A DNA stretch of 64,000 nt from Sthenelais limicola (GCA_942159475.1 OW804094.1:22729323-22793322), one strand, 5' to 3'; shown: positions 31,682-42,157, counted from the stretch's first letter. Made by a program: numbers and translations. The notes: a model not told the origin generated them from the sequence alone.

Positions 31682-31892
31682 GATGTGTTATAGGAAAATG
31701 AGTCGCAAAATTGATATTTTTATAAGTGATTTATTCAAAAGATCTCTTTGTTGGAATTCATTTTGTCTGGTCCTTGAAGTCGTATGAACACGTGTACCAA
31801 ATTCCAAGACAGTTTATTAAATGTATCCTTGCGTTTCTAAGATCATTGTATGGCATAATACTTAACTACTTTTCTAATAATTGTCTAGATGT
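31682..31892 (+). mobile_element. Family B left half, tandem to a complete copy
   Basis: Repeats CTGATGTGTTATAGGAAAAT exactly as at the start of the preceding copy, continues to TTTCTAATAATTGTCTAGAT, then stops. Confidence 0.8.
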
Positions 31893-32175
31893 GTGTGGCA
31901 CCAGAGTAGGACTATCGTCACAATTTGATGGGAATGAAGGGAAGTCTTGGGCTATTTACTTTCATAAATATGGAATGTTTTTGTACATTGACATTGCCCA
32001 CCATCCCGCCCACCAACCTCCAACCTCCAAAATCGTTTAATTTGACTGTTAAGTCAACGTGCAAAACGATCGCCGATGTTTTGCACATCATACGGTAGGG
32101 CCATTGGGGAGAGAGTGAGAAACCATCTCCGAAGTTACCTGACGTTTACACGAGTACGGCCGAGTGCGAGGAGGA

Positions 32176-32353
32176 ATGGTTAAGCCTTGGAAAGGGGTAG
32201 ACATATGTGTTGGGGAATCCGGGTATGTGCAATATGTACACAACATAGACACTAAGAACCCCAACGTTTTGGCTATGAAAAATGTTAAGGATGACAAATC
32301 CATACTTGTTTTTTCCCTGGAACTGCGAAAGCATAGGAAATCGGGTGAGTGAG
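32176..32353 (+). other. Candidate coding exon with splice donor
   Basis: From an ATG the frame reads MVKPWKGVDICVGESGYV onward for about 58 codons with balanced composition, then meets CGG|GTGAGTG, a good donor consensus, at 32344. The upstream 130 bp is CpG-rich. I recognise no protein family. It lies in one of the few stretches without repeats, but the frame is short, so this may be chance. Confidence 0.2.
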
Positions 32354-32527
32354 CCAAGTTTTCTAGACTAGTTTAGCAGCCTCCAAGTACCGGTGGTGCG
32401 TCCTGGTGTCAAAGGGGAGAATTAGGCATTCCCTTGGTCTGCCACTAGCACTGATGCGTCAAGATATTTTACCCGCTAGATATTACGATTTGTATAGGGT
32501 TTGCTATGGTTAGTGTTTGGTTATATG

Positions 32528-32533
32528 AATAAA
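32528..32533 (+). promoter_or_regulatory. Polyadenylation-like AATAAA
   Basis: AATAAA in TATATGAATAAAGAAAAACA, about 180 bp after the candidate exon at 32176. It would fit a transcript end, but the hexamer is frequent in AT-rich DNA. Confidence 0.2.
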
Positions 32534-32604
32534 GAAAAACAGTTGCCGATGAACTACCCAACACCCAGCCGCCTGGTTCTCCCCCCACACCCTACCCGGG
32601 CCTA

Positions 32605-32635
32605 GGCGCTGTTCACTCAGTCAGTGAACAGCGCC
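32605..32635. other. Perfect 13-bp inverted repeat
   Basis: GGCGCTGTTCACT, a 5-nt spacer CAGTC, then AGTGAACAGCGCC. It is GC-rich and perfectly paired, just upstream of an ETS-like site and a candidate exon. It could be a protein-binding palindrome or a transcript hairpin. Confidence 0.75.
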
Positions 32636-32659
32636 CCTGGTGTCAGTTGATGCAACTAC

Positions 32660-32788
32660 GGAAGTGTTGCCGACGGTAGCGCCGGAGCGGATTGTGTTGG
32701 AACTAAAATGTGTCGAACATGCCGTGAACGATGGCGCCGATTGAATGCCTATCTTAAAACACCCAATGGATTATTACAGACTGTGTAA
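32660..32788 (+). other. Candidate first exon in CpG-rich promoter-like DNA
   Basis: ACGGAAGTG (ETS-like) near 32656 precedes an ATG at 32708 that opens MCRTCRERWRRLNAYLKTP and NGLLQT. The frame meets GTAAGT, a perfect donor, at 32785, one codon before an in-frame TAA. Promoter, start, coding-like text and donor are in the right order for a short first exon. There is no homology and no downstream exon visible, because the next kilobases are transposons. Confidence 0.25.
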
Positions 32789-33035
32789 GTGTTGAGAACA
32801 GATTACAAAATTGGAGTAAACTGAAGTGTACAGAACTGGTATCTAGGACGATTTGAATAAGTGAAAATGTTTGTCACCGGGAAAAATAAGGAGAACGAGC
32901 CAATAAGTATAGGAGTCAGTAGACGCTAAGCGTACAATTATTATGGGGGTTGCAACGGGTATTGAGATCGATAAGAAGTCTTCGACTTTTTCCCTGGGAA
33001 AAAGCGGAAAGGTTGCCGTTCGTCCAGGGAAAATA

Positions 33036-33168
33036 TTGCAAACTTTTAATTTCAAAAATGAAAATATCAATCTTGAAAAACAAAAGTAGGTTTTAGCTGT
33101 CCTAATGTTTACCATCATTAAAATCTGCTTGATCTCATTTTTTCAAATATGATGATATCTCAAATTGT
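33036..33168 (+). mobile_element. Family B right-half fragment
   Basis: AACTTTTAATTTCAAAAATG through AATCTGCTTGATCTCATTTT to GATGATATCTCAAATTG; the right TIR is missing. Confidence 0.65.
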
Positions 33169-33181
33169 AAACCAAAATGTG

Positions 33182-33272
33182 AACCATGTAAAACACATGG
33201 CTATTTACATGAGATCACTGTTAAATATTCCATACTGAACATAACAAGTTTTCTATAGCTTTTACACTGCAC
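33182..33272 (-). mobile_element. Family C fragment
   Basis: ACATGGCTATTTACATGAGA, then CCATACTGAACATAACAAG and TTTTCTATAGCTTTTACACT. Interior only, directly beside a B fragment. Confidence 0.65.
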
Positions 33273-33368
33273 CTTCTTTTCACCAAAATGGCATTACAAT
33301 TCCTTAAAATCCTACAATAACTGCAAAACACCCATTCATGAATTAACTAATACATTGAGCCGTAGAAT

Positions 33369-33525
33369 ATGAGATATGTCACAGAAAATGAGTCACAAGT
33401 CGAGAAAAAAAATGTATTTGGAGACACCATCATAATATTATTTGAAAAGATGAGATCAAGCGGATTCCAATGAAACATTAGGACATCTAATACGTGATTT
33501 CCATATTTGTTTATGCATGAAAGAA
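33369..33525 (-). mobile_element. Family B right-end fragment, inverted
   Basis: GAGATATGTCACAGAAAATG, then GAGTCACAAGTCG, then TTTGAAAAGATGAGATCAAG. It stops after the first third. Confidence 0.65.
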
Positions 33526-33570
33526 TAGTCAGGCACATTTCCCCCTATACTAAATGGGTATGTATTATAT

Positions 33571-33809
33571 GGGTCAGATTTTCAGAAAATGTACAATTGG
33601 CAGCTAGCTGTACGCATTTAGTAAATGCTGCTGAATTAGGCTGCAATTTTGTCAATAGTAGGTAAATTTGTGTATATTCGGCATTGCATTGATTCTAGCA
33701 ATCTGTCTGGTTAGGTTGAACTGCATTTTGAACTTTATTTTCGTCTGAAATTTGAGTTATTTGAGAAGATTGGTGAAGTTGAATTGCACATTTTCTGGCG
33801 ACCTCACCT
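33571..33809 (-). mobile_element. Family A MITE, type 1, variant right tip
   Basis: The left TIR is intact with a duplicated GCTA (CAGCTAGCTGTACGC); the right tip is TGGCGACCTCACC. Confidence 0.88.
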
Positions 33810-33834
33810 ATATGCTACTAGCAGCACTAAGCAA

Positions 33835-33929
33835 CCCAAACATTCCACCAAAGAGCTCCTGTAAATGAATCCCTTTGACAAGTACCAATTTTGCGACTTG
33901 TGACTCGTTTTGCTGTGACACATCACATA
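33835..33929 (-). mobile_element. Family B left-end fragment, inverted
   Basis: CCAAAGAGCTCCTGTAAATG leads into ATTTTGCGACTTGTGACTCG and GTGACACATCACATA. Only the terminal 95 bp. Confidence 0.65.
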
Positions 33930-34734
33930 TAGAGGGTTCATAGAGAGGGCTTTTAGGGAGCTGGCAACGGCTGACAGGGGCTGACACAGCCTGCCAACAA
34001 CTGAGGCAGGGGTCTAGCAGCCAGGCTTGACTGCTTGCTGGTTGCTACAAGGGGAGGGAGACAGCCCTCAGCAGTTGTTGTTAGGACATGAAACAAGGGC
34101 AGGGTAGAGAGAGACGTCATGGAGAAAGAGCAACTAATGAAGCTCATGCAAGGGAGCAATACGTTTCACTCTTTGTGCTCGTATATTATCTGGGTCAGTG
34201 CACTGAGATGTCAGGAGTTGTTGTTGGAGGGTGTGCTGAACCCAATTAGTAACAATATGAAAATTGGGAAGCCTAGAAAATTCACTTTATTTTTATAAGA
34301 AATAACTAAACACAATTTGGAAAAATAACCGAATTAGTAAAAATATGGAAATTGGTGGAAAGTACCGAAGCCTAGAAGGTCACATTTTTTTTATAAGAAA
34401 TAATTAAAAACAAATTTGGAAAGACATATTTTGAATAAAGAAGAAATATCGAAACAGAGATGAAAGAAAATACGTTGTGATCGCCAAAAGGAAACTAGAA
34501 GAATGAATGAATGCAAAATATTGGGTAGTGGTAGGCACTTAACAAAAGAATTGTCAGAAATATAAAAAAAGTGTTATTATTTCTACATCACTGTTACGAA
34601 TGTAGATGGTTTGGTCTTTTCGCGATCAACTAACTTTACCTTAGTTTAGGAATATACTGGAAGACCTGGAAGGCATTGTTCGGATGTATGTCTGCTTTTC
34701 ATCCAACACTTTTAGGTACAAGTAAATACTATAT
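33930..34734. other. Segment with a local tandem duplication
   Basis: About 90 bp starting AATTAGTAACAATATG (34240) recurs at about 34333 as AATTAGTAAAAATATG, sharing GAAGCCTAGAA and TTTTATAAGAAATAA. No gene recognised; the 68-codon minus frame at 33953-34159 has no motif. Confidence 0.55.
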
Positions 34735-35126
34735 GTGATCTGTTACAGGAAAATGAGTCATAAGTCGCAAAATTGATTTTGAGATATCACCATATTTGAA
34801 AAGATGAGATCAAGGTGATTCCAATGGTAGTAAACACTATAGGACATCTAAGTAGTGATTCTATATTTTAAGTTTGGTATCTTTATTTTTTAAAAAAAAG
34901 TTGTTAATATTTTTGGGAGGATAATTACTAATAAAGTTGTTAAATATACTCCATAAGATGACCTTAGAAATGCATGGATATATTTAATATATTGCTTTAA
35001 AATTTCGTACATGTATTAATATTACTAGAAGTATTAAGTACTCCAAAAATTAGAATATTCCAACAAAGATATCTTTGAAAAATGTCCATTTTGCGACTTA
35101 TGACTCATTTTCCTTAAACACATCAT
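34735..35126 (-). mobile_element. Family B MITE, complete
   Basis: TGTGATCTGTTACAGGAAAA left; TTGCGACTTATGACTCATTT and ACACATCATA right. TA precedes the element and the right side runs into an AT microsatellite. Confidence 0.87.
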
Positions 35127-35180
35127 ATATATATATATATATATATATGTTGGATTGAATTGAATTGGATTACATTGAAA
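35122..35180. repeat. AT microsatellite and GAATT repeat
   Basis: About 13 AT units, followed by TTGGATTGAATTGAATTGG, a tail like that at 2730-2757 and perhaps a retroposon remnant. Confidence 0.75.
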
Positions 35181-35340
35181 CCTTGTGACTGTCAATACTT
35201 ATCTCGACACAATCTCGTTTCCTCTGGTTCTGGTTTGGGTCTATGCGCCCTTTACCCCAGAGGAATTATAATTACATCAAATAATTCCAGGAAGAGTAAT
35301 GCCAATGATATCTAGACCCCTATCTATACCCCTAATATCT

Positions 35341-35440
35341 ATCTTCCCCTCCCCTTCCCCTTCCCCCTCCCCTTCCTCCTCTCCTTCCCCCTCCCCTTCC
35401 CCTTCCCCCTCTCCTTCCCCCTCCCTTTCCCTTCCTAAAC
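35341..35440. repeat. CCCCTT minisatellite
   Basis: Irregular CCCCTTCCCCTTCCCCCTCC units. The Ser/Pro frame at 35299-35499 is an artefact of the repeat. Confidence 0.9.
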
Positions 35441-35466
35441 TCACAAACCAGATATTGTACCTATAT

Positions 35467-35680
35467 GGGTCTGATCGTCAGAAAATGTACAATTGCTAGC
35501 TCTACAGATTTGTTTTATCCTTAAATTAGGTTGACAAATGATATATACAAAGTAAATCTGAGTATATATGTTATGGCTTAGATTAAAATTATCTGTTTCG
35601 TTATCTCATTTCTATCTTGAATTTGAGATATTGGAGAGGTTTGGTGAAGTTGAATTGTACAATTTCTGACAATCTCAGAC
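35467..35680 (-). mobile_element. Family A MITE, diverged
   Basis: Left GGGTCTGATCGTCAGAAAAT, right TTCTGACAATCTCAGAC. The body matches type 2 only loosely and is shortened; it is among the oldest-looking copies. Confidence 0.75.
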
Positions 35681-35686
35681 ATACAT

Positions 35687-35924
35687 GGGTCAGATTTTCA
35701 GAAAATGTACAATTGGCAGCTGTACACATTTAGTAAATTCTGCTAAATTAGGCTGCAATTCGGGCAATACTAGAAGAAATTCGAGTATATTTGGCATTGC
35801 ATTGATTCTAGCAATCTGTTTGGTTAGGTTGAGCTTTAATTCTAACTTTATTTTCGAATGAAATTTGGGTTATTTCAGAGGATTGGTAATAGTGAATTGT
35901 ACTTTTTTTTTGAAAATCTGACCC
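35687..35924 (-). mobile_element. Family A MITE, type 1, complete
   Basis: Starts 6 bp after the preceding diverged copy, in the same orientation. It contains a run of T in the right TIR (ACTTTTTTTTTGAAAATC). Confidence 0.88.
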
Positions 35925-35979
35925 ATATATGTAGGTTGACTAGAGGTAGCCAGAGTCATTGAGTGGCTATAGAAGTAAC

Positions 35980-36055
35980 GAGGAGGGGGGAGTGGGAGGT
36001 GGAGGGGAAGTTGGTGGGGAGGGGGTGGGGGAGGGGGAGGTGGATGCTGAGTTAA
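35980..36055. repeat. G-rich low-complexity tract
   Basis: GAGGGGGGAGTGGGAGGTGG-like text. The proline/histidine frame on the minus strand is compositional. Confidence 0.8.
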
Positions 36056-36213
36056 CCTGTTCACCAGGAACCCCATAGAGGTGCTCAATGGGGCGGGGAA
36101 GAGCAGTGAGGCAATAAATCCATGTATTCCACTCCAAGAGCTAAACGCCATGGATCGAAGGCAGGCATTAATGAAATAATGGAAATCTAAGGACAGACAG
36201 GAGAAGGAGAGGG

Positions 36214-36840
36214 AGTGAGTGAGTGAGATTGGTTGCTCTACGCCCTTATCAACACATTTAATATGGTTATATCAAGGGCGGGAGAGCTCAGAGGGAGTGA
36301 GTGAGATTAGTTGCTTTATTCCATGATTTGGCCGTGAGCGGACAGTATAATCGATATACTTGCCGCTCACAAGGTGTAAAATATAAACTCCCTGTATTGT
36401 ACAGTGACGTCACGACTATTCGTGAGCTATGCGCACAACACAATTAGATGAAATAGATCAAATAAAGTTGTAATAAGTTAAGAATCGTGGAATAAAAGCA
36501 AGAATAGCACAGTATCGCGTCTTCGGCAGCCTATATTCTCCTCGTATGGCTGAAAACAACGAGGCCGTACGCGATACTATGCTGTTCTTGCTATATTACG
36601 CCCTTATCAACACATTTAATATGGTTATATCAAGGGCGGGAGAGCTTAGAGGGAGTGAGTGAGATTGGTTGCTTTACGCCCTTATCAACACATTTAGATG
36701 GTTATATCAAGGGCGGGAGAGCTGAGAGGGAGGCAGTTTATGATCATACCCAGGAAATAGAGAAAGAGAAGAAGGGAGAGAGAGACAGAGAAAACAGACA
36801 GAAAGGCACTTTATGGTCATACCCAGGACCAAAGAAGGAG
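36214..36840 (+). repeat. Family F tandem repeat with inserted hairpin segment
   Basis: Units of about 80 bp: GAGTGAGTGAGATTGGTTGC, TTTACGCCCTTATCAACACA, TTTAATATGGTTATATCAAG, GGCGGGAGAGCTGAGAGGGA. CGCCCTT and AAGGGCG are inverted within each unit. Units lie at about 36214, 36296, 36590 and 36655. A segment of about 275 bp (36315-36590) with its own hairpin interrupts the second. The downstream part has a GGCACTTTATGGTCATACCC motif shared with 57115-57140 and, reversed, 53930. Similar units at 53925-54115 and 56806-57145 show it is dispersed. Confidence 0.75.
36497..36592. other. 24-bp imperfect inverted repeat within family F
   Basis: AGCAAGAATAGCACAGTATC then GCGT at 36497-36520 pairs with ACGCGATACTATGCTGTTCT then TGCT at 36569-36592 (22 of 24). 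The loop holds a second small pair, CCTCGT/ACGAGG. Nearby GTGAGCGG (36333) and CCGCTCAC (36354) also form an 8-bp pair. These look like the ends of a very small inverted-repeat element. Confidence 0.7.
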
Positions 36841-37121
36841 AGAGAGAGAAAAGATAAGAAAGAGTATACATAGAGTAAGGAAGGGAAGGAATGAGAGAGA
36901 GAAGATGGATAGAATAAGAGTGTTAAACTCAAAGAGAATCAGAAAGGAAAATGAACAGGGAGAAGAGAGAAGATGACTGGCAGTAGTCAGCGAGAGTGAC
37001 GTGGAGAGAGAACTTAAATAGAGAGACATGAGAGATATGAGATAAGACGAAAGAGGAGTAAGAGAGAAGTGATAATGATTGATGGAGAAGAGAGCCGTCC
37101 GAGCCAGAAAAGACAGAATAT

Positions 37122-37520
37122 GTGATCCGTTTTAGGAAAATGAGTCATAAGTCGCAAAATATAGATAGCACCATATTTGAAAAGAGGAGATCAAGGTGAT
37201 TCCAATGATAGTAAACACTAGGACACCTTATAAGGATTTCTATATTTTAAGTTTGATATCTTTATTTTTGAAAACAAAGTTTGCAATGTTTCTGGATGGG
37301 TAATTACCAGTAAAGTAACTAAATATACTCCATACGTAGGCCCACAAAACACAAGGATATATTTAATACAATGTCCCGAAATTTGTTACACTGATTTATA
37401 TGACTATAAGTGCTAAGCCCTCTAAACATCAGAGCATTTCAATAAAGAGATCTCGTGAAATAGCCACTTTGAAAAATATCAATTTAGCGACTTGTGACTC
37501 ATTTTACTGGAACACATCAC
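37122..37520 (-). mobile_element. Family B MITE, complete
   Basis: TGTGATCCGTTTTAGGAAAA left; TTACTGGAACACATCACA right, with TA on both sides. Supports a TA target preference. Confidence 0.88.
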
Positions 37521-37778
37521 ATATGGAGAGATGTATGATAGATAGTTCACGATACAAAACGGAAAGGCGAGAGCCAGAGAGGGGAAAACAGAGATTGTCT
37601 GTAAGAGACCTGAAAGGGGATAATATGAGAAGTTCAAATAAAACTAAAAGTCAAATAGTAAGATATTGATGATTTCAGTCCTATAGGTCAAACAATGGGT
37701 CAATTTGGTCAATTCTTTTTGTCATAAAAACTCTAGAAGAAAAAAGAGAATCTGAGATTGGCTTTATATATATACTGA

Positions 37779-37873
37779 CAATGCTAATTAATGTATATTC
37801 CTACAGTAGACATGTCCTACCTAAGCACGGAACATGGAACATTCTAAGTAAGGATTTCTCATGAAACAGAACC
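37779..37873 (+). mobile_element. Family E right-half fragment
   Basis: CAATGCTAATTAATGTATAT, TTCCTACAGTAG and TAAGTAAGGATTTCTCATG match the right half of 20657-21265. The outer GGCCCC tip is changed to GAACCC. Confidence 0.6.
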
Positions 37874-37964
37874 CTGGATAACCTTTAACTGATATGAGTA
37901 TTTATATGTGAGTACGAGTGTATTTAATTACCAAGAGTTCCCCATATTGATCCCCTATTAGTTT

Positions 37965-38205
37965 CTCTTTATTCAGTATGTTTATTCAGTAATCATCAGA
38001 CAATACAAAAATATTACAATAAGGCAAGTACACTGTACATTGTCAGTTATAATACAGTTGTGATCATTGAGATATGGGCTCACGGTATATATTCGGTAAG
38101 AAATATCCATAGTCTTCCACCCACTGCTGTGTCTATCTAATGTCAATATATTCCAAGTGCCTGGACAACCTTTCGGTTTGTCTAAAGTGCCCATGACAAA
38201 CTAAT
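37965..38205 (-). mobile_element. Retroposon 3-prime end (family J), reversed
   Basis: Read on the minus strand it ends CAATATTTTTGTATTGTCTG, ATGATTACTGAATAAACATA, CTGAATAAA, matching 1790-1830. GATATGGGCTCAC and GTCTTCCACCCACTGCTGTG are shared with 53695-53760. Confidence 0.6.
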
Positions 38206-38226
38206 GAACCCTGATCCTTGCAAAAT

Positions 38227-38771
38227 GTGATGTGTCACAGGAAAATGAAAAAAATATATGATATTTTTCAAATGTTTTCCAACAAGAACCCCTTCTCATA
38301 ATGGTTTTCATTTTGGGGATATATAAGGCGCTGTGAGTAGCAAGAATTCATGTACCAAATCTCAAGAGCGTGTAAAATATCAAATATATGGGTCAAATTT
38401 TCAGAAAAAGTACAATTGTCAGCTCGATGTACGTATAGTAACGTCTGCTAAATTAGGCTGCAATTTGGCCAGTATTTGGTAAATTCGAGTATATTTGGCA
38501 TTGCATTGATTCTAGCAATATGTTTGGTTAGGTTGAACTGTATTGTGAACTTTATTTTCGCCTGAAATCTGGGTTATTTCAGGGAATTGGTGAAGGTGAA
38601 TTGTACATTTTCTGAAAATCTGACCCATATCTATCCATATCCAAGGAGTGTATTTAGCCACTTTATTAGTGATGTACCATCAAAGAATATGTTGTCCATG
38701 CATACACAAAATATAGAAGTACGTATTAGATGTCTTAATGTTTACCATCATTGGAATCTACTTGATCTCAT
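38227..38771 (+). mobile_element. Family B MITE interrupted by family A
   Basis: The left end TGTGATGTGTCACAGGAAAA and body run to about 38399, are broken by a family A copy, then resume to ATCTACTTGATCTCATCTAT. The right TIR is missing because another B segment begins. Confidence 0.75.
38400..38626 (-). mobile_element. Family A MITE, type 1, nested in family B
   Basis: GGGTCAAATTTTCAG left and CTGAAAATCTGACCC right, with TA on both sides. It sits inside the B copy at 38227-38771. Confidence 0.88.
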
Positions 38772-38774
38772 CTA

Positions 38775-39163
38775 TGATGGGTTTCGGGAAAATGGGTGTT
38801 TCTTTCACAAGATTTCTTTATTGAAATGTTCTGATCTTTAGATGGTGCACCAAGTATAGTCATATAAATCCATGTATTACATTTCGGGACATTGTATTAA
38901 CTATATCCTTGCGTTTTGAAGACCTTTGTATGGAGTATATTAAGTTACTTTACTGATAATTACCCATCCAGAAACATTAATAATTGCAAACCTTTTTCCA
39001 AGAATAGAAATATCAAACATAAAATATAGAAATACTTCTTAAATGTCCTTCATGTTTACTATCATTGGAATCGGCTTGATCTCCTCTTTTCATATATGAT
39101 GATATCTCAAAATCCATGTTTTGCGAATCATGACTTATGTTTCTGTAATAGGCTACATCACAT
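38775..39163 (+). mobile_element. Family B MITE, decayed ends
   Basis: Starts GATGGGTTTCGGGAAAATGG without the next 20 bp of the TIR, then follows the plus body; ends TTTTGCGAATCATGACTTAT and CTACATCACAT. Third case of consecutive B copies in one orientation. Confidence 0.75.
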
Positions 39164-39337
39164 TAATATGATTAAAAACTTAGAAAGCATTTATAAATCA
39201 TACATATTCCTAAGGAGAGGTGATATAGAATATATAGGTCGTGGAGGAGTTAGAGTTAGAGTCAACAACAAACACAACATGTGGTATGGTCACGCTAGAA
39301 TCTTCAAAACAAGGCGGGCGAATAGAACTAGAAGGGG

Positions 39338-39572
39338 GGGTCAGATCTTCAGAAAATGTACAATTCACCTTCACCAATCCTCTCAAATAACCCATATTCG
39401 AGACAAAAATGAGCCTCAGAATGCAGTTTAACAAAACTAAACAGATACTTTAAATCAACAGGATACTAAATATACTCAGATATACCCGGTATTCATCATT
39501 TTTCAGCCTAATTTAGCAGAATTTCCTAAATAAGCAGAGCAGCCAATTGTACATTTTCTGGACAATCTGACC
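39338..39572 (+). mobile_element. Family A MITE, type 2, complete
   Basis: GGGTCAGATCTTCAG left, preceded by extra G; CTGGACAATCTGACC right. Confidence 0.87.
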
Positions 39573-39684
39573 ATGGGCAGAGAAGGGTAGAATCCCCGGG
39601 TGGAATGATTCACTGCTAGAACAGCAGGTAGCTAAGTCCCCCAAGTCACAATATTTAAACAACTGTGTAAGCTGAATGAGATAT

Positions 39685-39865
39685 GGGTCAGATTTTCAAA
39701 AATGAGCTTCAAAATGCAGTTTAACTTCACAGGACTGATACTTGAAATCAATGCGATCCCAAATATACTCAGATATACCCAGTATTTATCATTTTTCAGC
39801 CAAATCTAGCAGAATGTCCTAAATGTGTACAGCTGCCAATTGTACATTTTCTGCAAATCTGACCT
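39685..39865 (+). mobile_element. Family A MITE, type 2, internal deletion
   Basis: The left TIR GGGTCAGATTTTCA jumps directly to AAAATGAGCTTCAAAATGCA, losing about 55 bp including the inner TIR; the right end is intact. Confidence 0.85.
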
Positions 39866-39873
39866 ATAATTAT

Positions 39874-40280
39874 GTGATGTGTTACAGGGATATGGGTCAC
39901 AGGCCGCAAACACAGATTTTGAGATATCATCATATTTGAAAAGATGAGATCAAGCCCATTCCAATGATAGTAAACATTAAGGACAGAAGTATTTCTATAT
40001 GTTTTGTTTGATGTATGGATGTTTGAAACATGTTTGCAAAATGTCCGGGTGGGCAATTACCATGCAGTAATGCAATTAAATATACTCCGTATAATGACCC
40101 TCAAACCACAAGGATATATATATATATATATTCAATACACTGTCCGGAAATTTGGTATATGAATTCATATGCATAACGTAAAGCACTAAACCCTCCAGAA
40201 ATCAAAACACTCCTACAAAAAGATGTTGTTAATAGATCACTTTTAAAAATATCAATTTTGCGACTTGAAACACATTACAT
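39874..40280 (-). mobile_element. Family B MITE, complete
   Basis: TGTGATGTGTTACAGGGATA left; ATTTTGCGACTTGAAACACA then TTACA right, where the terminal GTGACTCATTTTCCT is shortened. TA on both sides. Confidence 0.83.
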
Positions 40281-40439
40281 ATTGTTTAAACATATCCCTG
40301 CAAATGTAGTGAGCCATATATCTCCCTATCTGGATCCTCCAGAGTTAGATTGATAATACTCCAGATTTCTATCATCAACGATCTTCACAATACATTTTAT
40401 CTAAAGCACTGCAAAAACAACTTTATCCTCTACCGTGCC
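40281..40439. other. Unassigned short segment
   Basis: Nothing recognised between B and D. Confidence 0.5.
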
Positions 40440-40607
40440 GGTGATTAGACGCCTACTTCGCTAATCGGTTTCCATGCCTAGACTCGGTGTTCTAATGGAA
40501 ATATAATGGCATTTTGTGATCTTAATGGAATTATAATGGCACTTTGCGGTTTGAGGCGAGAGGCTTTGCCTCCGTTTGAAGGGGCCTTCGCAACTTTGGG
40601 CCAAACA
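40440..40607 (-). mobile_element. Family D repeat, reversed
   Basis: ATTAGACGCCTACTTCGCTA through GAGGCGAGAGGCTTTGCCTC to CAACTTTGGGCC. The outer right-hand tip is altered; the ATAATGGCATTTTG unit is duplicated. Confidence 0.78.
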
Positions 40608-40813
40608 CATCTTTGTCCTCTACTAGATATGAAAGTTCAATGGGAGTTACGCAGACAATTATTCCAAGGTTAAATGTTTCATTAGACTAGCAGCGTAAGT
40701 GGAACCACATATATATGTATTGCACAGTGAGGAAAGCATTGTAATTGTAGCTAACAGGAAAATATAACTTCTGGAGTAAAGTTCACATCTTTTGCGGGGG
40801 CGTATATATGCGT

Positions 40814-41047
40814 GGGTCAGATCATGAGAAAATGTACAATTGACATCTCTACACATTGATCAAATTCTGCAAAATTAGGCTGAAAATAATAAATATTAGG
40901 CATATTTGATTATTTTTTATATTAAGTTGATTCATAATATCAGTTCCGTTATGTTGAACTGTATTTTGAACTTCATTTCTGTCTTAAATTTGGGTAATTT
41001 GAGAGGATTGGTGGAGGCGAATTGTACATTTTCTGACGACTTCACCC
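40814..41047 (-). mobile_element. Family A MITE, type 2, variant right tip
   Basis: GGGTCAGATCATGAG left; TCTGACGACTTCACCC right. Confidence 0.86.
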
Positions 41048-41050
41048 TTT

Positions 41051-41703
41051 ATTAACCTGAATTGTACATTGTCAGGCGATTCGACCCATATATATTTAGT
41101 TTATTCTGCTAGGAATAAGATTGAAAAATAAAAAGTCATAGGTATATGAGTGTAATATACAAATATGCAGGAGGACAGCTCTGATGTGTCACAGGATAAT
41201 GAGTCACAAGTCGCAAGTTGATTTTGAGATATCATCATATTTGAGAAGATGAGATCAAGCCGATTCGAATGATAGTAAACATTAGGATGTCTAATAAATA
41301 CTTAATTAAATTTATGCATGCACAAAAAGTTAGCTGCATTTCTTAATGGTCAATCACTAAGAAATTAGCAAAACATAAAGCTAAGGATGACCTCGAGAAA
41401 CGCATAGATACATTATTCACACAGTCTCGGTTTGGTACATGTATTGACACTACTATGAACATTTAACTGTCAAAGAATGAAAACATTCCAATAAAGAGTT
41501 CTTGTGACAAAGATGTTTGAAATATACAATTTTTGCGATTTGTAGCTGATATTTCGATAACACATCTCATTTGTTCTTGCGCTGATTCGAAAATCTGCTG
41601 GGTTTTGTTGCATTTTGAACCTCATTAATGTCTTGATTTTTGGTTATATGAGAGTATTGTACGACGAATTGTATTGTACATTTTCGGGTGACCTGACCCA
41701 CGT
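41051..41703 (-). mobile_element. Family A copy split by family B
   Basis: An orphan end ATTGTACATTGTCAGGCG precedes partial body text (TTTAGTTTATTCTGCTAGG) up to 41182. After a complete B element the body resumes (TTGTTGCATTTTGAACCTC) and ends GGGTGACCTGACCC at about 41700. The first TIR is degenerate. Confidence 0.65.
41183..41569 (-). mobile_element. Family B MITE, complete, nested in family A
   Basis: TGATGTGTCACAGGATAATG left; TTTTGCGATTTGTAGCTGAT and ACACATCTCA right. Confidence 0.82.
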
Positions 41704-42157
41704 ATAAATATAGCCCAGGGAGTTTGGTATCTGCACTTTGTTCCTGCAAAGAAAACAGCAAGAGGAGTTCAAGGGTGAACACATGGTTTTATTTAACTAA
41801 ATATTATTACTGCGCTGCTTCAGAAGGATATAAAATTCCAGTGGAGAGAGCGGAACATAAGTCGTTTATCTTAGCATCTGTTCTGCATAGTTTAGTCTCT
41901 TGTAAGGATGGGGCAAACATTATGGATTAAGTCCCAACAGCGAGAACAATAGGGTATTTGCATGTGCCACTTCTCTTGAAAGCTGTGCCAGTGGTTGATG
42001 GGATGGATGTATTTTAGATGTAACATACCCATATTTAACTACATTTTATTGAATAAAACAGGCCGAAAATTGTCATCAATCATTGAAACAGCTATGCAAA
42101 TTTATCCTCTAACACATTGTTCTCGGTTTAGACTTTACTTAGCTTTTTCTGCCTTTT
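41704..42157. other. Unassigned segment
   Basis: No repeat recognised. The 68-codon frame 41724-41930 (KYYYCAASEGYKIPVERAEH) is unbiased in composition but has no known motif or exon boundary. Confidence 0.45.

Noticed and set aside
36290..36730. Possible CRISPR array because of evenly spaced repeats
   Set aside because: Units are contiguous with no unique spacers and the genome is eukaryotic; it is a tandem repeat.
7350..39434. Recurring peptide LRGLVKANCTFSENLTH in several minus-strand frames
   Set aside because: It is conserved only because it is the translated TIR and subterminal part of family A type 2 copies; frames break at different places in each copy.
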